From assembly GCA_021325375.1 (NCBI GenBank), contig JAJPHG010000025.1:62001-126000 (forward strand): a stretch of DNA of 64,000 nucleotides. Reading direction: 5' to 3'. Position 1 is the stretch's first letter, and every line of letters begins with the position of its first letter. Both the position numbers and the translations under genes were made by a program. This document shows, piece after piece, positions 47,185-56,948 of this stretch. This DNA is from Alphaproteobacteria bacterium (GTDB lineage: Bacteria; Pseudomonadota; Alphaproteobacteria; Micropepsales; Micropepsaceae). Under the pieces are notes generated by a model. That model ran no database searches, was not told where the DNA came from, and was given only the letters and a program-made list of their open reading frames with translations.

Positions 47185-49812
47185 ATGAAATTGCGAACCG
47201 CATTGGCGTGCGCATTGTCCTACGCTGCGATATCCGCTTTCGGCGCCGCGGGGGCGCAGACCGCGCCGCAAACCGGCCAGAATTCCGGTCAGAACTCCGG
47301 CCCGATCGAAACCGTCGTCGTGACCGGCGTGCGGGCCAGCGTCAAGAGCTCGCTCGACATCAAGAAGAAGGCCGATCAGGTCGTCGATTCCATCGTCGCC
47401 GAGGACATCGGCAAACTGCCCGACAACAACGTCATCGAGGCGCTGCAGCACGTCACGGGCGTGCAGGTCAGCCGTAACGCCGCGGAGGCGAACCAGCTGC
47501 TCATCCGCGGCCTTCCCGACGTGGCCACCTTGCTCAACGGCCGCGAGATCTTCACCTCGACGGGGCGTTTCGTCACGCTGCAGGACATCCCGGCCGAGCT
47601 GCTGGCCCGCGTCGACGTGGAAAAGACCCCTCGCGCCGACGATATCGAGGGCGGCATCGCCGGCCTGATCGACGTGCGCCTGCACCGTCCGTTCGACTTC
47701 GACGGGCTTGAGGTCGCCGGCACCGTGCACGGCACGCACAGCTCGCTGTCCGACAACGACGATCCCGATGGCAGCATGTTGTGGAGCAACCGCTGGAACA
47801 CGGCGATGGGCGAGCTCGGCCTCCTCGTCGACGTGTCGTACCGCCGCGACCGCTACAAGGAGGAGATCCTCGACAACTACATCGACACCCAGGACATCGG
47901 CCCGGTCACCGGCTCGACGGGTCCGAACGGCGATGCGTTCACGCCGCTGACCGAAGGCGCGCAGTCGATCAACGGCGACCGCCAGCGCACCTCGGCGAAC
48001 GTCTCGGCGCAATGGGCGCCCAATGCCAATACCGAGGTCTATGCGGAATTCTTCTATACGCGCTACCGCAATCCCAACAACGTCGACTTCTTCGTGGGCC
48101 TGCCCTGGATCTGCGCCGATCCGAGCACCGCGACCGTGTTCCCCGGAACCGATCTGGTGAAGACCGTCACGGGCGGCTGCTACGATCTGACCAGCGACCA
48201 GTCCTTCGTACCCAGGACCGACACCTATCAGGCGGCGACGGGCGCGAGCTGGAACTTCGGGCGCCTCACCGCCACGACCGAGTTCGACTACACCGACAGC
48301 CGCTTCTCGCAGATCGGCGTGATCCTGGACACCGAATACTATCCCCCGCCGGGCGGCTATACGGCGGACTTCAACTATCATGACAGCGGCACGCCTTATA
48401 TGAACGTGACGGGCATCAACCTGCTCGATCCGACGCAGTACCATTTCCGCCAGTTCTACGATCAGCGCACCAAGCAGTACGGAAACGAGGAAGACTGGCG
48501 CGGCGACATCAACTACGACATGGGCGACGGCGGATTCTTCAAGTCGTTCGACGCGGGCCTGCGCTATGTCGACCGTTACGCGCGCAACCGCCAGGACAAT
48601 GGCGGCGGCCTCGACTGCCGCGGCAACGATCCGAACGGCCCCGGCTGCTTCACCGATCTGGCGTCGCTTCAGGGTGCCTGGCACGCGACCAGCGGCTCGA
48701 TCTTCGACGGCAAGTTCGGCATCTCGCAATGGATCGATGCCGATCCGAACTGGCTGATCCAGAACGTCGCCTTTCTGCGCACCGCGTTCGGTCAGCCGAC
48801 CTCGCCGCCGCCAGACGATCCGACGCAATCCTTCGACGATCGCGAGCAGAGCTATTCCGGTTACGTCAAGGCCAATTTCGGCTTCGACCTCGGCGCGATC
48901 CCGGTCTCGGGCAATGCGGGTCTTCGCCTCGTCGACACGCAGGCGGACTCGCTGGGCAACACCGTCGTGACCAACAACGGCATCACCACGATCACGCCCG
49001 TGATCAGCGACAAGAACATGGTGGACTGGCTGCCGAGCCTGAACGTGAAGTTCGAGCTCCAGGACGACCTGCTCCTGCGCTTCGCGGCGAGCCAGACCGT
49101 CACCCATCCCACCTTTCCGGAGCTCAATCCGGGCCTTACGCTGTCCAGCTCCACCGGAACGCTGCTCGGCTCCGGTTCGAGCGGCAACCCGGACCTCGCC
49201 CCGGTCAAGTCCGACAACGTCGATCTCTCGCTGGAATACTATTTCGGTCCGCAGAGCGCGCTGACGGGCGCGGTGTTCTATCGCCAGATCGACGGCTATA
49301 TCGAGTCCACCGTCACCGAGGAGACGATCAACAACATCCAGTATCAGGTGACGAGGCCCATCAACGCGCCGGCGGGTCATATCGACGGCGTCGAGGCGGG
49401 CTACACGCAGTTCTTCGACTTCCTCCCCGGTCCGTTCAGCGGGCTGGGCGCGCAGGCTAACGTCACCTTCGTCGACGGGGCCTTCGCGAACATCTCGAGA
49501 TGGTCCTACAACCTCGTCGGCATCTACGAGAAGGGGCCGGTCTCGCTGCGCGTCGCCTACAACTGGCGTGACGGCTTCGACGTCGGGCCGGCGCCGGGCG
49601 GCGGCCAGCAGCCCAGCGAGATCTTCGCCAAGGCGCAGCCCTGGCTCGATCTGTCGGCGAGCTACCAGCTGGACGAGCACTTCACCGCCACGCTGGACGC
49701 GACCAATCTGCTGGGCAGCGACTATCAGGACTATTTCGGAAATCCGGAATTCCGGCGCGATACGCGCCGGTTCGACCAGACCGTCGCGCTGGGCATCCGC
49801 TTCCGCTATTGA
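47185..49812 (+). CDS. TonB-dependent receptor for arabino-oligosaccharides
   Basis: 875 residues from ATG 47185 with GGAGG nine bases before. Signal peptide LACALSYAAISAFGAAGA, a short Gln/Asn/Ser linker, the TonB box ETVVVTGVRAS, plug domain (EDIGKLPDNNVIEALQHVTGVQVSRNAAEANQLLIRGL) and a barrel ending ALGIRFRY. The KLPDxNVIEALQxVTGVQ pattern is that of the oligosaccharide-receptor class common in Caulobacterales and Xanthomonads. Two operators lie just upstream; the arabinanase genes follow on the same strand. Imports arabinan fragments across the outer membrane. Confidence 0.92.
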   Translation: MKLRTALACALSYAAISAFGAAGAQTAPQTGQNSGQNSGPIETVVVTGVRASVKSSLDIKKKADQVVDSIVAEDIGKLPDNNVIEALQHVTGVQVSRNAAEANQLLIRGLPDVATLLNGREIFTSTGRFVTLQDIPAELLARVDVEKTPRADDIEGGIAGLIDVRLHRPFDFDGLEVAGTVHGTHSSLSDNDDPDGSMLWSNRWNTAMGELGLLVDVSYRRDRYKEEILDNYIDTQDIGPVTGSTGPNGDAFTPLTEGAQSINGDRQRTSANVSAQWAPNANTEVYAEFFYTRYRNPNNVDFFVGLPWICADPSTATVFPGTDLVKTVTGGCYDLTSDQSFVPRTDTYQAATGASWNFGRLTATTEFDYTDSRFSQIGVILDTEYYPPPGGYTADFNYHDSGTPYMNVTGINLLDPTQYHFRQFYDQRTKQYGNEEDWRGDINYDMGDGGFFKSFDAGLRYVDRYARNRQDNGGGLDCRGNDPNGPGCFTDLASLQGAWHATSGSIFDGKFGISQWIDADPNWLIQNVAFLRTAFGQPTSPPPDDPTQSFDDREQSYSGYVKANFGFDLGAIPVSGNAGLRLVDTQADSLGNTVVTNNGITTITPVISDKNMVDWLPSLNVKFELQDDLLLRFAASQTVTHPTFPELNPGLTLSSSTGTLLGSGSSGNPDLAPVKSDNVDLSLEYYFGPQSALTGAVFYRQIDGYIESTVTEETINNIQYQVTRPINAPAGHIDGVEAGYTQFFDFLPGPFSGLGAQANVTFVDGAFANISRWSYNLVGIYEKGPVSLRVAYNWRDGFDVGPAPGGGQQPSEIFAKAQPWLDLSASYQLDEHFTATLDATNLLGSDYQDYFGNPEFRRDTRRFDQTVALGIRFRY

Positions 49813-49881
49813 CGGGGGGCAGTACGTGAAGGTGGCCGGTTGTCCCTCGAGGATGGCCGGCCATCTGTTTCGGGAGAGAGC

Positions 49882-50898
49882 ATGACCGGCGAATCTCATC
49901 TGAGCCGCCGTACCCTTCTCGGTTCCGCGCTCGCGCTCGGCGGCATGGCGCTCGCGCCGCGCAGCTTCGGCGGCGTGATCAACGACCGCATGACCGGGGA
50001 CCTGACACCCGTCCACGATCCTTGCATGATCAAGCAGGGCGACACCTTCTATGTGTTCAGCACGGGACCGAGCGGCGCCGATGCGGGGCTGATCCCGTGG
50101 CGGTCGTCGAAGAATCTCTTGAATTGGACGCGCGGCGGCGCGGTGTTCGCCGAGCTTCCCAAATGGACGAAGGACGCGGTGCCCGGCACCAGGGGGATCT
50201 GGGCGCCCGACATCTCGTTCCATGGCGGCCGCTACTATCTCTACTACGCGGTCTCGACCTTCGGCTCGAACCATTCGGTGATCGGGCTTGCGACCAACGC
50301 GACGCTCGATCCCGCGGCGCCCGGCTATGGGTGGCAGGACCAGGGGCTGGTGATCTCGTCCGATACGTTCGACAAATACAACTGCATCGATCCGAACCGG
50401 TTCGTCGACACGGACGGCAAGCATTGGCTCGCCTTCGGAAGCTTCTGGACCGGGATCAAGATCATCGCGCTCGATCCCGCCACGGGAAAGCCCTTGGCCG
50501 GCGCGCAGGTGCAGCCGCTCGCCTACCGTCCGCAGCCGCCCGACGCGATCGAGGCGCCGTTCCTCACCGAGCACGGCGGATATTATTACCTGTTCGTCTC
50601 GTTCGACTTCTGCTGCCGCGGCGCGAAGAGCGACTACAACATCGTCGCAGGGCGCTCGAAGGACGTGCTGGGGCCGTATCTCGGCCCCGACGGCAAGGAG
50701 ATGATGCACGGCTACGGCCAGCAGGTCCTCGTCGGCAACGACCGCTTCAAGGGTCCCGGCGGGCAGTCGGTATGCCGCGACGGCGATCGCTACTATCTCG
50801 TCTATCACGCCTATGATGCGCAGAACGGCGGGGTGCCGACGCTGCGCGTCTCGCCGATCGGCTGGACACCCGACGGATGGCCGTCGGTGATCCTCTAG
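49882..50898 (+). CDS. GH43 arabinan endo-1,5-alpha-L-arabinosidase
   Basis: 338 residues from ATG 49882 (GGGAGAGAG upstream). Twin-arginine signal SRRTLLGSALALGG. Five-bladed propeller acids of GH43: general base Asp in LTPVHDPCMI, pKa-modulating Asp in GIWAPDISFHGGRYYLYYAV and proton donor Glu in DAIEAPFLTEHGGYYYLFVSFDFCC. The DFCCRG stretch is typical of endo-arabinanases. It cuts alpha-1,5-arabinan backbones in the periplasm or at the surface. Followed after 14 bases by the secreted GH51 gene. Confidence 0.9.
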   Translation: MTGESHLSRRTLLGSALALGGMALAPRSFGGVINDRMTGDLTPVHDPCMIKQGDTFYVFSTGPSGADAGLIPWRSSKNLLNWTRGGAVFAELPKWTKDAVPGTRGIWAPDISFHGGRYYLYYAVSTFGSNHSVIGLATNATLDPAAPGYGWQDQGLVISSDTFDKYNCIDPNRFVDTDGKHWLAFGSFWTGIKIIALDPATGKPLAGAQVQPLAYRPQPPDAIEAPFLTEHGGYYYLFVSFDFCCRGAKSDYNIVAGRSKDVLGPYLGPDGKEMMHGYGQQVLVGNDRFKGPGGQSVCRDGDRYYLVYHAYDAQNGGVPTLRVSPIGWTPDGWPSVIL

Positions 50899-50912
50899 AA
50901 AGGATGCCTGCG

Positions 50913-52463
50913 ATGCGTGTTCGGGCCGCCGCGATTCTTCTCCTGTTGGCCGCACCCGCAGCACGCGCCGCGGATGTGCCGCAGGCCGCCGTCGCCACGA
51001 TCCATGCCGATCGTCCGGGCCCGGTGATCGACCGGCATATCTACGGCCAGTTCGCCGAGCATCTCGGCCGCGGCATCTCTGAAGGCGTATGGGTGGGCGA
51101 GCGGTCGAAGATCCCCAACACGCGCGGCTTCCGCAACGACGTGGTCGCGGCGCTGCGCGACCTGCACGTGCCGGTCGTGCGCTGGCCGGGCGGCTGCTTC
51201 GCCGATGAGTATCACTGGCGCGACGGCATCGGGCCGCGCGCCAAGCGGCCGGTGACGCTGAACACCAATTGGGGCGGCGTGCCCGAGACCAACGCGTTCG
51301 GCACGCATGAATTCCTCGACTTCGCGCAGATGATCGGCGCCGACGCCTATATCAACGCCAATCTCGGCACCGGCTCGCCGGCGGAGATGGCGCAGTGGCT
51401 GCAATACATGACGTCGGACAAGCCGACCGCGCTGACCGCCGAGCGCGCGCGCAACGGCCATCCCGCGCCCTGGAGGATCGCCTATTTCGCGGTCGGCAAC
51501 GAAGCCTGGGGCTGCGGCGGCGACATGACGCCCGGCCGCTATGCCGATCTCTTCAAGCAGTATGCGAATTTCCTCAAAGCCCCCCGCGGCGCCCGGCCCG
51601 TCATCGTGGCGAGCGGCGGCAACGACAACGACACGTCATGGGCGGAGACGCTGACCTCGCAGGTGCATCGCGACATCGGTGCGGTGACGTTCCACTACTA
51701 CACGATCCCCGGTGACAAATGGGAGAGCAAGGGACCGGCGACCGGCTTCGGCGAGGACCAGTGGATATCGACCCTCGCCCATACGCTGCGCATGGACGGC
51801 TTCATCGCGCAGAACGTGGCCCTGATGGACAAATACGATCCCGAGAAGAAGATCGCCTTCGACGTCGACGAATGGGGCACGTGGTACGATCCGGAAGGCG
51901 GACGCGAGCCGGGCTTCCTCTATCAGCAGAACACGCTGCGCGACGCGCTGGTCGCGGCGCTGAACTTCAACATCTTCCACCGCCACGCCGACCGCGTGCG
52001 CATGGCCAACATCGCGCAGATGGTCAACGTGCTGCAGGCGATGATCCTGACCGACGGTCCGAAGATGGTGCTGACGCCGACCTATCACGTCTTCCGCATG
52101 TTCCGGCCGTTCCAGGACGCGACGTTCCTTCCCGCCGATGTTCAAGCACCCGATTACAAGCTGGGCGCCGTCTCGGTGCCGTCGGTCAGCCTTTCGGCGG
52201 CGCATACGAGCGACGGCAGGATCGTCGTGGCCCTGGTCAATCTCGATCCCGGCCATGCGATGCCGGTGACGGTGGCCATCGATGGGGCGAACGTCGCCAA
52301 GGTGAGCGGCGAGATCCTCACCGCCTCCGCGATGGATGCGCGCAACACCTTCGATGCGCCGGATGCGGTGCGGCCCGCTGTCTTCACCGGCGCGTCGCTC
52401 GGCGGCGGCAAGCTTTCACTCACCCTGCCGGCCAAGTCTGTGGTCGTGCTGACGTTGCAATAG
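50913..52463 (+). CDS. Secreted GH51 alpha-L-arabinofuranosidase
   Basis: 516 residues from ATG 50913 (AAAGGA eight bases upstream; ATG 50904 also possible). Signal peptide RVRAAAILLLLAAPAARA. GH51 motifs: IYGQFAEHLGRGISEGVW, RWPGGCFADEYHWRDGIGP, acid/base Glu in VGNEAWGCGG, and nucleophile Glu in AFDVDEWGTWYDPE; a beta-sandwich C-terminal domain follows. It trims arabinose side chains and ends. Second gene of the plus-strand hydrolase operon. Confidence 0.92.
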   Translation: MRVRAAAILLLLAAPAARAADVPQAAVATIHADRPGPVIDRHIYGQFAEHLGRGISEGVWVGERSKIPNTRGFRNDVVAALRDLHVPVVRWPGGCFADEYHWRDGIGPRAKRPVTLNTNWGGVPETNAFGTHEFLDFAQMIGADAYINANLGTGSPAEMAQWLQYMTSDKPTALTAERARNGHPAPWRIAYFAVGNEAWGCGGDMTPGRYADLFKQYANFLKAPRGARPVIVASGGNDNDTSWAETLTSQVHRDIGAVTFHYYTIPGDKWESKGPATGFGEDQWISTLAHTLRMDGFIAQNVALMDKYDPEKKIAFDVDEWGTWYDPEGGREPGFLYQQNTLRDALVAALNFNIFHRHADRVRMANIAQMVNVLQAMILTDGPKMVLTPTYHVFRMFRPFQDATFLPADVQAPDYKLGAVSVPSVSLSAAHTSDGRIVVALVNLDPGHAMPVTVAIDGANVAKVSGEILTASAMDARNTFDAPDAVRPAVFTGASLGGGKLSLTLPAKSVVVLTLQ

Positions 52464-53783
52464 ATGCTTCTCACGCGTCGCGATGCGATGGCCGCCGCCG
52501 CGGTGAGCCCGCTGCTGCTGCGAAGCGCACGCGCCACGGACGATTTCCATGCTCTGGCGCCGCGCCCGCCCATGGGCTGGAACTCATGGGACAGTTTCGG
52601 GCCGACGATCCGCGAGGACGAAGCCCGCGCCAATGCGCGGATCATGGCGGAGCGTCTGCTGCCGCACGGCTACGACGTCTTCACCATCGACATCCAATGG
52701 TACGAACCCGGCGCGAACAGCTACGACTATCGCAAGGATGCCGCGCTGGCGATGGATGAGTGGGGACGGCTGGTACCCGCGCCCAACCGTTTTCCTTCCG
52801 CGGCGAACGGCGCCGGGTTCAAGCCTCTGGCCGATTTCGTCCATGGCCTGGGCCTGAAATTCGGCATCCACATGATGCGCGGCGTGCCGCGCCAGGCGGC
52901 CGACCGCAACCTGCCGATCTTGGGCACGTCATATCGCGCGGGCGAGATTGCCGATCGCGTGAATGTCTGTCCGTGGAACACGGACATGTACGGCATCGAC
53001 ACGACCAGGCCCGGCGCGCAGGACTACTATGACTCCGTCTTCAAGCTCTATGCCTCCTGGGGCGTCGATTTCGCCAAGGCGGACGATATGAGCCGGCCTT
53101 ATGCGCGCAACGCGGCCGAGATCCACGCCGTGCGCCGCGCCATCGACGCCTGCGGGCGGCCCATGATCCTGTCGCTGTCGCCGGGCGAGACGCCGCTCGC
53201 CGCCGCGGACGACGTCGCGCAAAACGCCAACATGTGGCGCATCAGCGACGATTTCTGGGATTCCTGGCCCGCGGTCCTCGAGCAGTTCGAGCGCCTGAAA
53301 CATTGGGCGCCTCTGGCGCGCGCGGGCGCCTGGCCCGACGCCGACATGCTGCCGTTCGGCGTGCTGGAGATGGGCAGGCGCATGACGCGCTTCAGCCGCG
53401 ACGAGCAGCGCACGGTGATGACGCTGTGGTGCATCGCGCGCTCGCCGCTCATCATGGGCGGGGACCTGCGCAAGCTGGACGACGCCACGGCGTCGCTGCT
53501 CACCAACGACGAGGTCCTGGCCGTCAACCGCAAGGGCGAAGCGGCCCACGAGCTGTTTCGCGATACCGCCAAGGCCGCATGGGGGGCGACGCTGGATGGC
53601 GAGCGCTGTGTTGCGCTGTTCAATTTCGGCGACACCGCCGCGCCCGTGTCAGTAGCCGTGCCGGAATCCGCGCGGGTGCGCGATCTGTGGGAGCGGCGCG
53701 ATCTCGCAATCCATCGCAACGTCTTCGCGCCCGTATTGCCGCCGCACGGCGCGGGGCTTTATCGGTTCACTTCGACGTCTTGA
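52464..53783 (+). CDS. GH27 glycosidase (alpha-galactosidase or beta-L-arabinopyranosidase)
   Basis: 439 residues, ATG directly after the previous stop. N-terminal signal with twin Arg (TRRDAMAAAAVSPLLL). GH27 core: PPMGWNSWDSFGPTI, YDVFTIDIQWYEP, the nucleophile Asp in VDFAKADDMSRPY, and RSPLIMGGDLRKLDD; a beta-sandwich domain closes the chain. The family includes alpha-galactosidases and beta-L-arabinopyranosidases; the arabinan context makes the second plausible. The 3' end overlaps the convergent mutarotase gene by 17 bases. Confidence 0.85.
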   Translation: MLLTRRDAMAAAAVSPLLLRSARATDDFHALAPRPPMGWNSWDSFGPTIREDEARANARIMAERLLPHGYDVFTIDIQWYEPGANSYDYRKDAALAMDEWGRLVPAPNRFPSAANGAGFKPLADFVHGLGLKFGIHMMRGVPRQAADRNLPILGTSYRAGEIADRVNVCPWNTDMYGIDTTRPGAQDYYDSVFKLYASWGVDFAKADDMSRPYARNAAEIHAVRRAIDACGRPMILSLSPGETPLAAADDVAQNANMWRISDDFWDSWPAVLEQFERLKHWAPLARAGAWPDADMLPFGVLEMGRRMTRFSRDEQRTVMTLWCIARSPLIMGGDLRKLDDATASLLTNDEVLAVNRKGEAAHELFRDTAKAAWGATLDGERCVALFNFGDTAAPVSVAVPESARVRDLWERRDLAIHRNVFAPVLPPHGAGLYRFTSTS

Positions 53784-54891
53784 ACGTCAGCACGGTCTTT
53801 TCGGAATAGGTCTCGCCCGGGCGCAGGATCGTGGACGGGAACGCGGGCTGGTTCGGGGAGTCGGGGAAATGCTGCGTCTCCAGGCACAGGCCCGTGCGGT
53901 GCTGGAACACCGTGCCCGCGCCCGCCGGCTTCCCGTCGAGGAAATTGCCCGAATAGAATTGCAGGCCGGGCTGCGTCGTGCGCACCTCCATCGTGCGCCC
54001 GCTCGCCGGATCGCTCAGCACCGCGGCCAAACTCATCGCGCCGGGCGACGGCTTGTCGAGGACCCAATTGTGGTCGTAGCCATGGCCGCGCGCGAGCTGT
54101 TCGTCCTTGTCCTCGATCCGGCTTGCGATGCGTTCCGCCTTGCGGAAGTCGAACGGCGTGCCCGCCACGGCGCGAAGCTCGCCGGTGGGGATGAGCGTCG
54201 CGTCGACGGGCGTGAAACGCCCGGCGTCCACGCGCAGGACATGGTCGAGGATCGGGCGCGTGAAATCGCCGGTCAGGTTGAAATAGGCGTGATTGGCGAG
54301 ATTGACCGGCGTCGGCGCCGTCGTCGTCGCCTGGAATTCGATGCTCAGCGTGTCGTCATCGCCGAGCCGGTAGGTGACATGCGCGGTGAGCGCGCCCGGA
54401 TAGCCTTCTTCATCGTTGGCGCTGACATAGGTCAGCCGTACCGCTTCGCCCGCTTGCGGCTCTGCCGTCCACAGACGTTTGTCGAAACCTTTGGTGCCGC
54501 CATGCAGGCTGTTCGGTCCGTCGTTTTGCGGTAGCTGGTAGGTCTTGCCGTCCAGCGTGAAGCGGCCGTGCGCGATGCGGTTGGCATAGCGTCCCACCGT
54601 CGCGCCGAAATAGGGCACGCCCTTCAGATAAGGATCGATGCTGTCGAAGCCCAGCACGACGTTGGCGAGCTTGCCGTGCCGGTCGGGGACGGTGAGCGAG
54701 ACCAGCGTCGCGCCCCAGGTGACGATCTTCGCTTCGATCCCGTGCCGGTTCCTCAGCGTGTAGGCGTCCACCGTCTCATCTCCCACGCGCCCGAACGGCG
54801 CCTTGACGGGACCGGCCGCGTGGGCGGACACGGCGCCTGCCGACGACAGCGCGGCGGCTGCGATGATAAGAATAAGTCTGATTTTCGGCAT
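53767..54891 (-). CDS. Periplasmic aldose 1-epimerase (mutarotase)
   Basis: 374 residues from ATG 54891 (MPKIRLILIIAAAALSSAGAV, a signal peptide). GalM motifs: VGRYANRIAHGRFTLDGKTYQLPQNDGPNSLHGG with the catalytic His, NLANHAYFNLTGD with a second His, GHGYDHNWVL, and LCLETQHFPDSPNQPAFPS with the catalytic Glu. It speeds the alpha/beta interconversion of L-arabinose and galactose released in the periplasm. An operator with the island's TTGTCTGA core lies 29 bases upstream, shared with the divergent dehydratase gene. Confidence 0.92.
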   Translation of the reverse strand: MPKIRLILIIAAAALSSAGAVSAHAAGPVKAPFGRVGDETVDAYTLRNRHGIEAKIVTWGATLVSLTVPDRHGKLANVVLGFDSIDPYLKGVPYFGATVGRYANRIAHGRFTLDGKTYQLPQNDGPNSLHGGTKGFDKRLWTAEPQAGEAVRLTYVSANDEEGYPGALTAHVTYRLGDDDTLSIEFQATTTAPTPVNLANHAYFNLTGDFTRPILDHVLRVDAGRFTPVDATLIPTGELRAVAGTPFDFRKAERIASRIEDKDEQLARGHGYDHNWVLDKPSPGAMSLAAVLSDPASGRTMEVRTTQPGLQFYSGNFLDGKPAGAGTVFQHRTGLCLETQHFPDSPNQPAFPSTILRPGETYSEKTVLTFKTSK

Positions 54892-54919
54892 CGCCCACCC
54901 GTTCGTCACGCCGGGGATT

Positions 54920-55007
54920 AAATCAGACAATTGAGCTTGCGGCCAGCGTCTTAACCTCGATGCGCCTTGCCAAGGTTGGGGTGATATGCGAATTTGTCTG
55001 AGTAAAT
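54920..55007. promoter_or_regulatory. Two GntR-type operators between mutarotase and dehydratase genes
   Basis: AAATCAGACAATTGA at 54920-54934 (minus-strand core TTGTCTGA) and ATTTGTCTGAGTAAAT at 54992-55007. The second has partly symmetric arms (ATTT/AAAT). They face the divergent mutarotase (minus) and dehydratase (plus) promoters. Confidence 0.65.
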
Positions 55008-55120
55008 TGGGGGGAGCATCTCGGGTTGTTTCGTTCGAGGTCTTGCGTGAAGCGTGTCGGCTTTGCCATGCCTGTGCGACGGGAATCTGAGCGGAGCGGG
55101 CACTTGAGCGGATACTCTCC

Positions 55121-56920
55121 ATGACCTCGCCAGCGTCAACCCGTCGGCTGCGCTCAAGAGCCTGGTTCGACGACCGCGACAATACCGACATGACTGCGCT
55201 CTATCTCGAGCGTTACATGAATTTCGGCCTGACCCTCGAAGAGCTCCAATCGGGCCGGCCCATCGTCGGCATCGCGCAGACGGGCTCGGATCTTTCGCCC
55301 TGCAACCGGCATCATCTGGTGCTGGCCGAGCGCGTGCGCGACGGCATCCGCGACGCCGGCGGCGTGCCGATCGAGTTTCCGGTCCATCCGATCCAGGAGA
55401 CCGGCAAGCGTCCGACGGCAGGCCTCGACCGCAATCTCGCCTATCTGGGACTGGTCGAGATCCTCTACGGCTACCCGATCGACGGCGTGGTGCTGACGAC
55501 CGGTTGTGACAAGACGACACCGGCTTGCCTGATGGCGGCGGCGACGGTCGACATCCCGGCCATCGCGCTGTCGGTCGGGCCGATGATCAGCGCCTGGGCC
55601 GAGGGCAAGCGCATCGGTTCCGGCGCCGTGGTGTGGAAGGCGCGCGAGCGCTTCGCCGCGGGCGAGATCGACCGTGCCCAGTTCATCAAGCTGGTCGCAT
55701 CCGCCGCGCCCTCGACCGGTTACTGCAACACGATGGGGACGGCGACGACGATGAACAGTCTCGCCGAGGCGCTCGGCATGTCGCTGCCCGGATCGGCCGC
55801 GATCCCCGCGCCGCATCGCGACCGCCAGGAATGCGCCTATTTGACGGGAAAGCGCATCGTCGAGATGATCCATGCCGACCGCAAGCCGTCGGACATCCTC
55901 ACGCGCGACGCTTTCCTCAATGCCGTGCGCGTCAACTCCGCGCTGGGCGGCTCGACCAATGCGCCGCTGCACCTGATCGCGCTCGCGCGCCACATCGGCG
56001 TGGAGCTTTCCATCGACGATTGGCAGACCCACGGCTACGACGTCCCGCTGCTCGTGAACCTGCAGCCCGCCGGCGAATATCTGGGCGAGGATTTCTATCG
56101 CGCAGGCGGCGTGCCCGCCGTCGTTTCCCAATTGATGAAGAAGGGCCTGATCGCGCAAGGCGCGCTCACCGCCAACGGCCGCTCCATCGGCGAGAATTGC
56201 GCCGACGCCACGATCCTGGACGAGGCGGTGATCCGGCCCTTCGATCGTCCGCTGAGCGAAAGAGCCGGCTTCCTGGTGCTGCGCGGCAACCTCTTCGACT
56301 CCGCGATCATGAAGACGAGCGTGATCTCCAAGGAGTTCCGCGACCGTTATCTCTCGAACCCGAAGGATCCGGAAGCGTTCGAAGGCCGCGCCATCGTCTT
56401 CGACGGCCCGGAAGACTACCACGCGCGCATCGACGATGCGGCGCTGGACATCGACGAGCGCTGCGTCCTCTTCATGCGCGGCACCGGCCCGATCGGCTAT
56501 CCCGGCGGCGCCGAGGTGGTGAACATGCGCGCTCCGGTGCAGCTCATCGCCCAGGGCGTCCATGTCCTTCCCTGCATCGGCGACGGCCGCCAGTCGGGCA
56601 CGTCGGGTTCGCCATCGATCCTCAACGCCTCGCCGGAGGCGGCGGTCGGCAGCGGGCTCGCGGTGCTGGCGACCGGCGACCGGGTGCGCGTCGATCTGCG
56701 CAAGGGCGAGGTGAACGTGCTTTTGGCCGACGGCGAGCTCGCCAAGCGGCTCGAGGCTCTCGCAGCGGCCGGCGGCTATGCCTATCCTGCCAGCCAGACG
56801 CCGTGGCAGGAGATGCAGCGCGGCACGATCGGCCAGATGTCGACCGGCGCCGTCCTCGAGCCGGCGGTGAAGTATCAGCGCATCGCGCGGACGAAGGGCA
56901 TTCCCCGCCACAATCATTGA
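55121..56920 (+). CDS. IlvD/Edd-family sugar-acid dehydratase (XylD type; L-arabonate/D-xylonate)
   Basis: 599 residues from ATG 55121. Fe-S ligand cysteines are in [24 protein letters not shown] and [14 protein letters not shown]; the [10 protein letters not shown] and [14 protein letters not shown] blocks are also standard. The N-terminus ([26 protein letters not shown]) and the C-terminus (VKYQRIA...KGIPRHNH) follow Caulobacter XylD closely. It removes water from L-arabonate or D-xylonate to give the 2-keto-3-deoxy acid. The island context favours arabonate, but dual use is likely. ABC transporter genes follow 28 bases later. Confidence 0.88.
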   Translation: MTSPASTRRLRSRAWFDDRDNTDMTALYLERYMNFGLTLEELQSGRPIVGIAQTGSDLSPCNRHHLVLAERVRDGIRDAGGVPIEFPVHPIQETGKRPTAGLDRNLAYLGLVEILYGYPIDGVVLTTGCDKTTPACLMAAATVDIPAIALSVGPMISAWAEGKRIGSGAVVWKARERFAAGEIDRAQFIKLVASAAPSTGYCNTMGTATTMNSLAEALGMSLPGSAAIPAPHRDRQECAYLTGKRIVEMIHADRKPSDILTRDAFLNAVRVNSALGGSTNAPLHLIALARHIGVELSIDDWQTHGYDVPLLVNLQPAGEYLGEDFYRAGGVPAVVSQLMKKGLIAQGALTANGRSIGENCADATILDEAVIRPFDRPLSERAGFLVLRGNLFDSAIMKTSVISKEFRDRYLSNPKDPEAFEGRAIVFDGPEDYHARIDDAALDIDERCVLFMRGTGPIGYPGGAEVVNMRAPVQLIAQGVHVLPCIGDGRQSGTSGSPSILNASPEAAVGSGLAVLATGDRVRVDLRKGEVNVLLADGELAKRLEALAAAGGYAYPASQTPWQEMQRGTIGQMSTGAVLEPAVKYQRIARTKGIPRHNH

Positions 56921-56948
56921 TCCGCGCGACGCAAACGGGAGGGACGAC

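Noticed and set aside
49852..49865. 14-bp palindrome GATGGCCGGCCATC after the TonB receptor
   Set aside because: Too short a loop for a hairpin terminator and no T-run; may be chance in GC-rich DNA.
47137..50964. A 1275-codon minus-strand open frame
   Set aside because: Antisense to the TonB receptor and GH43 genes; no recognisable domain.
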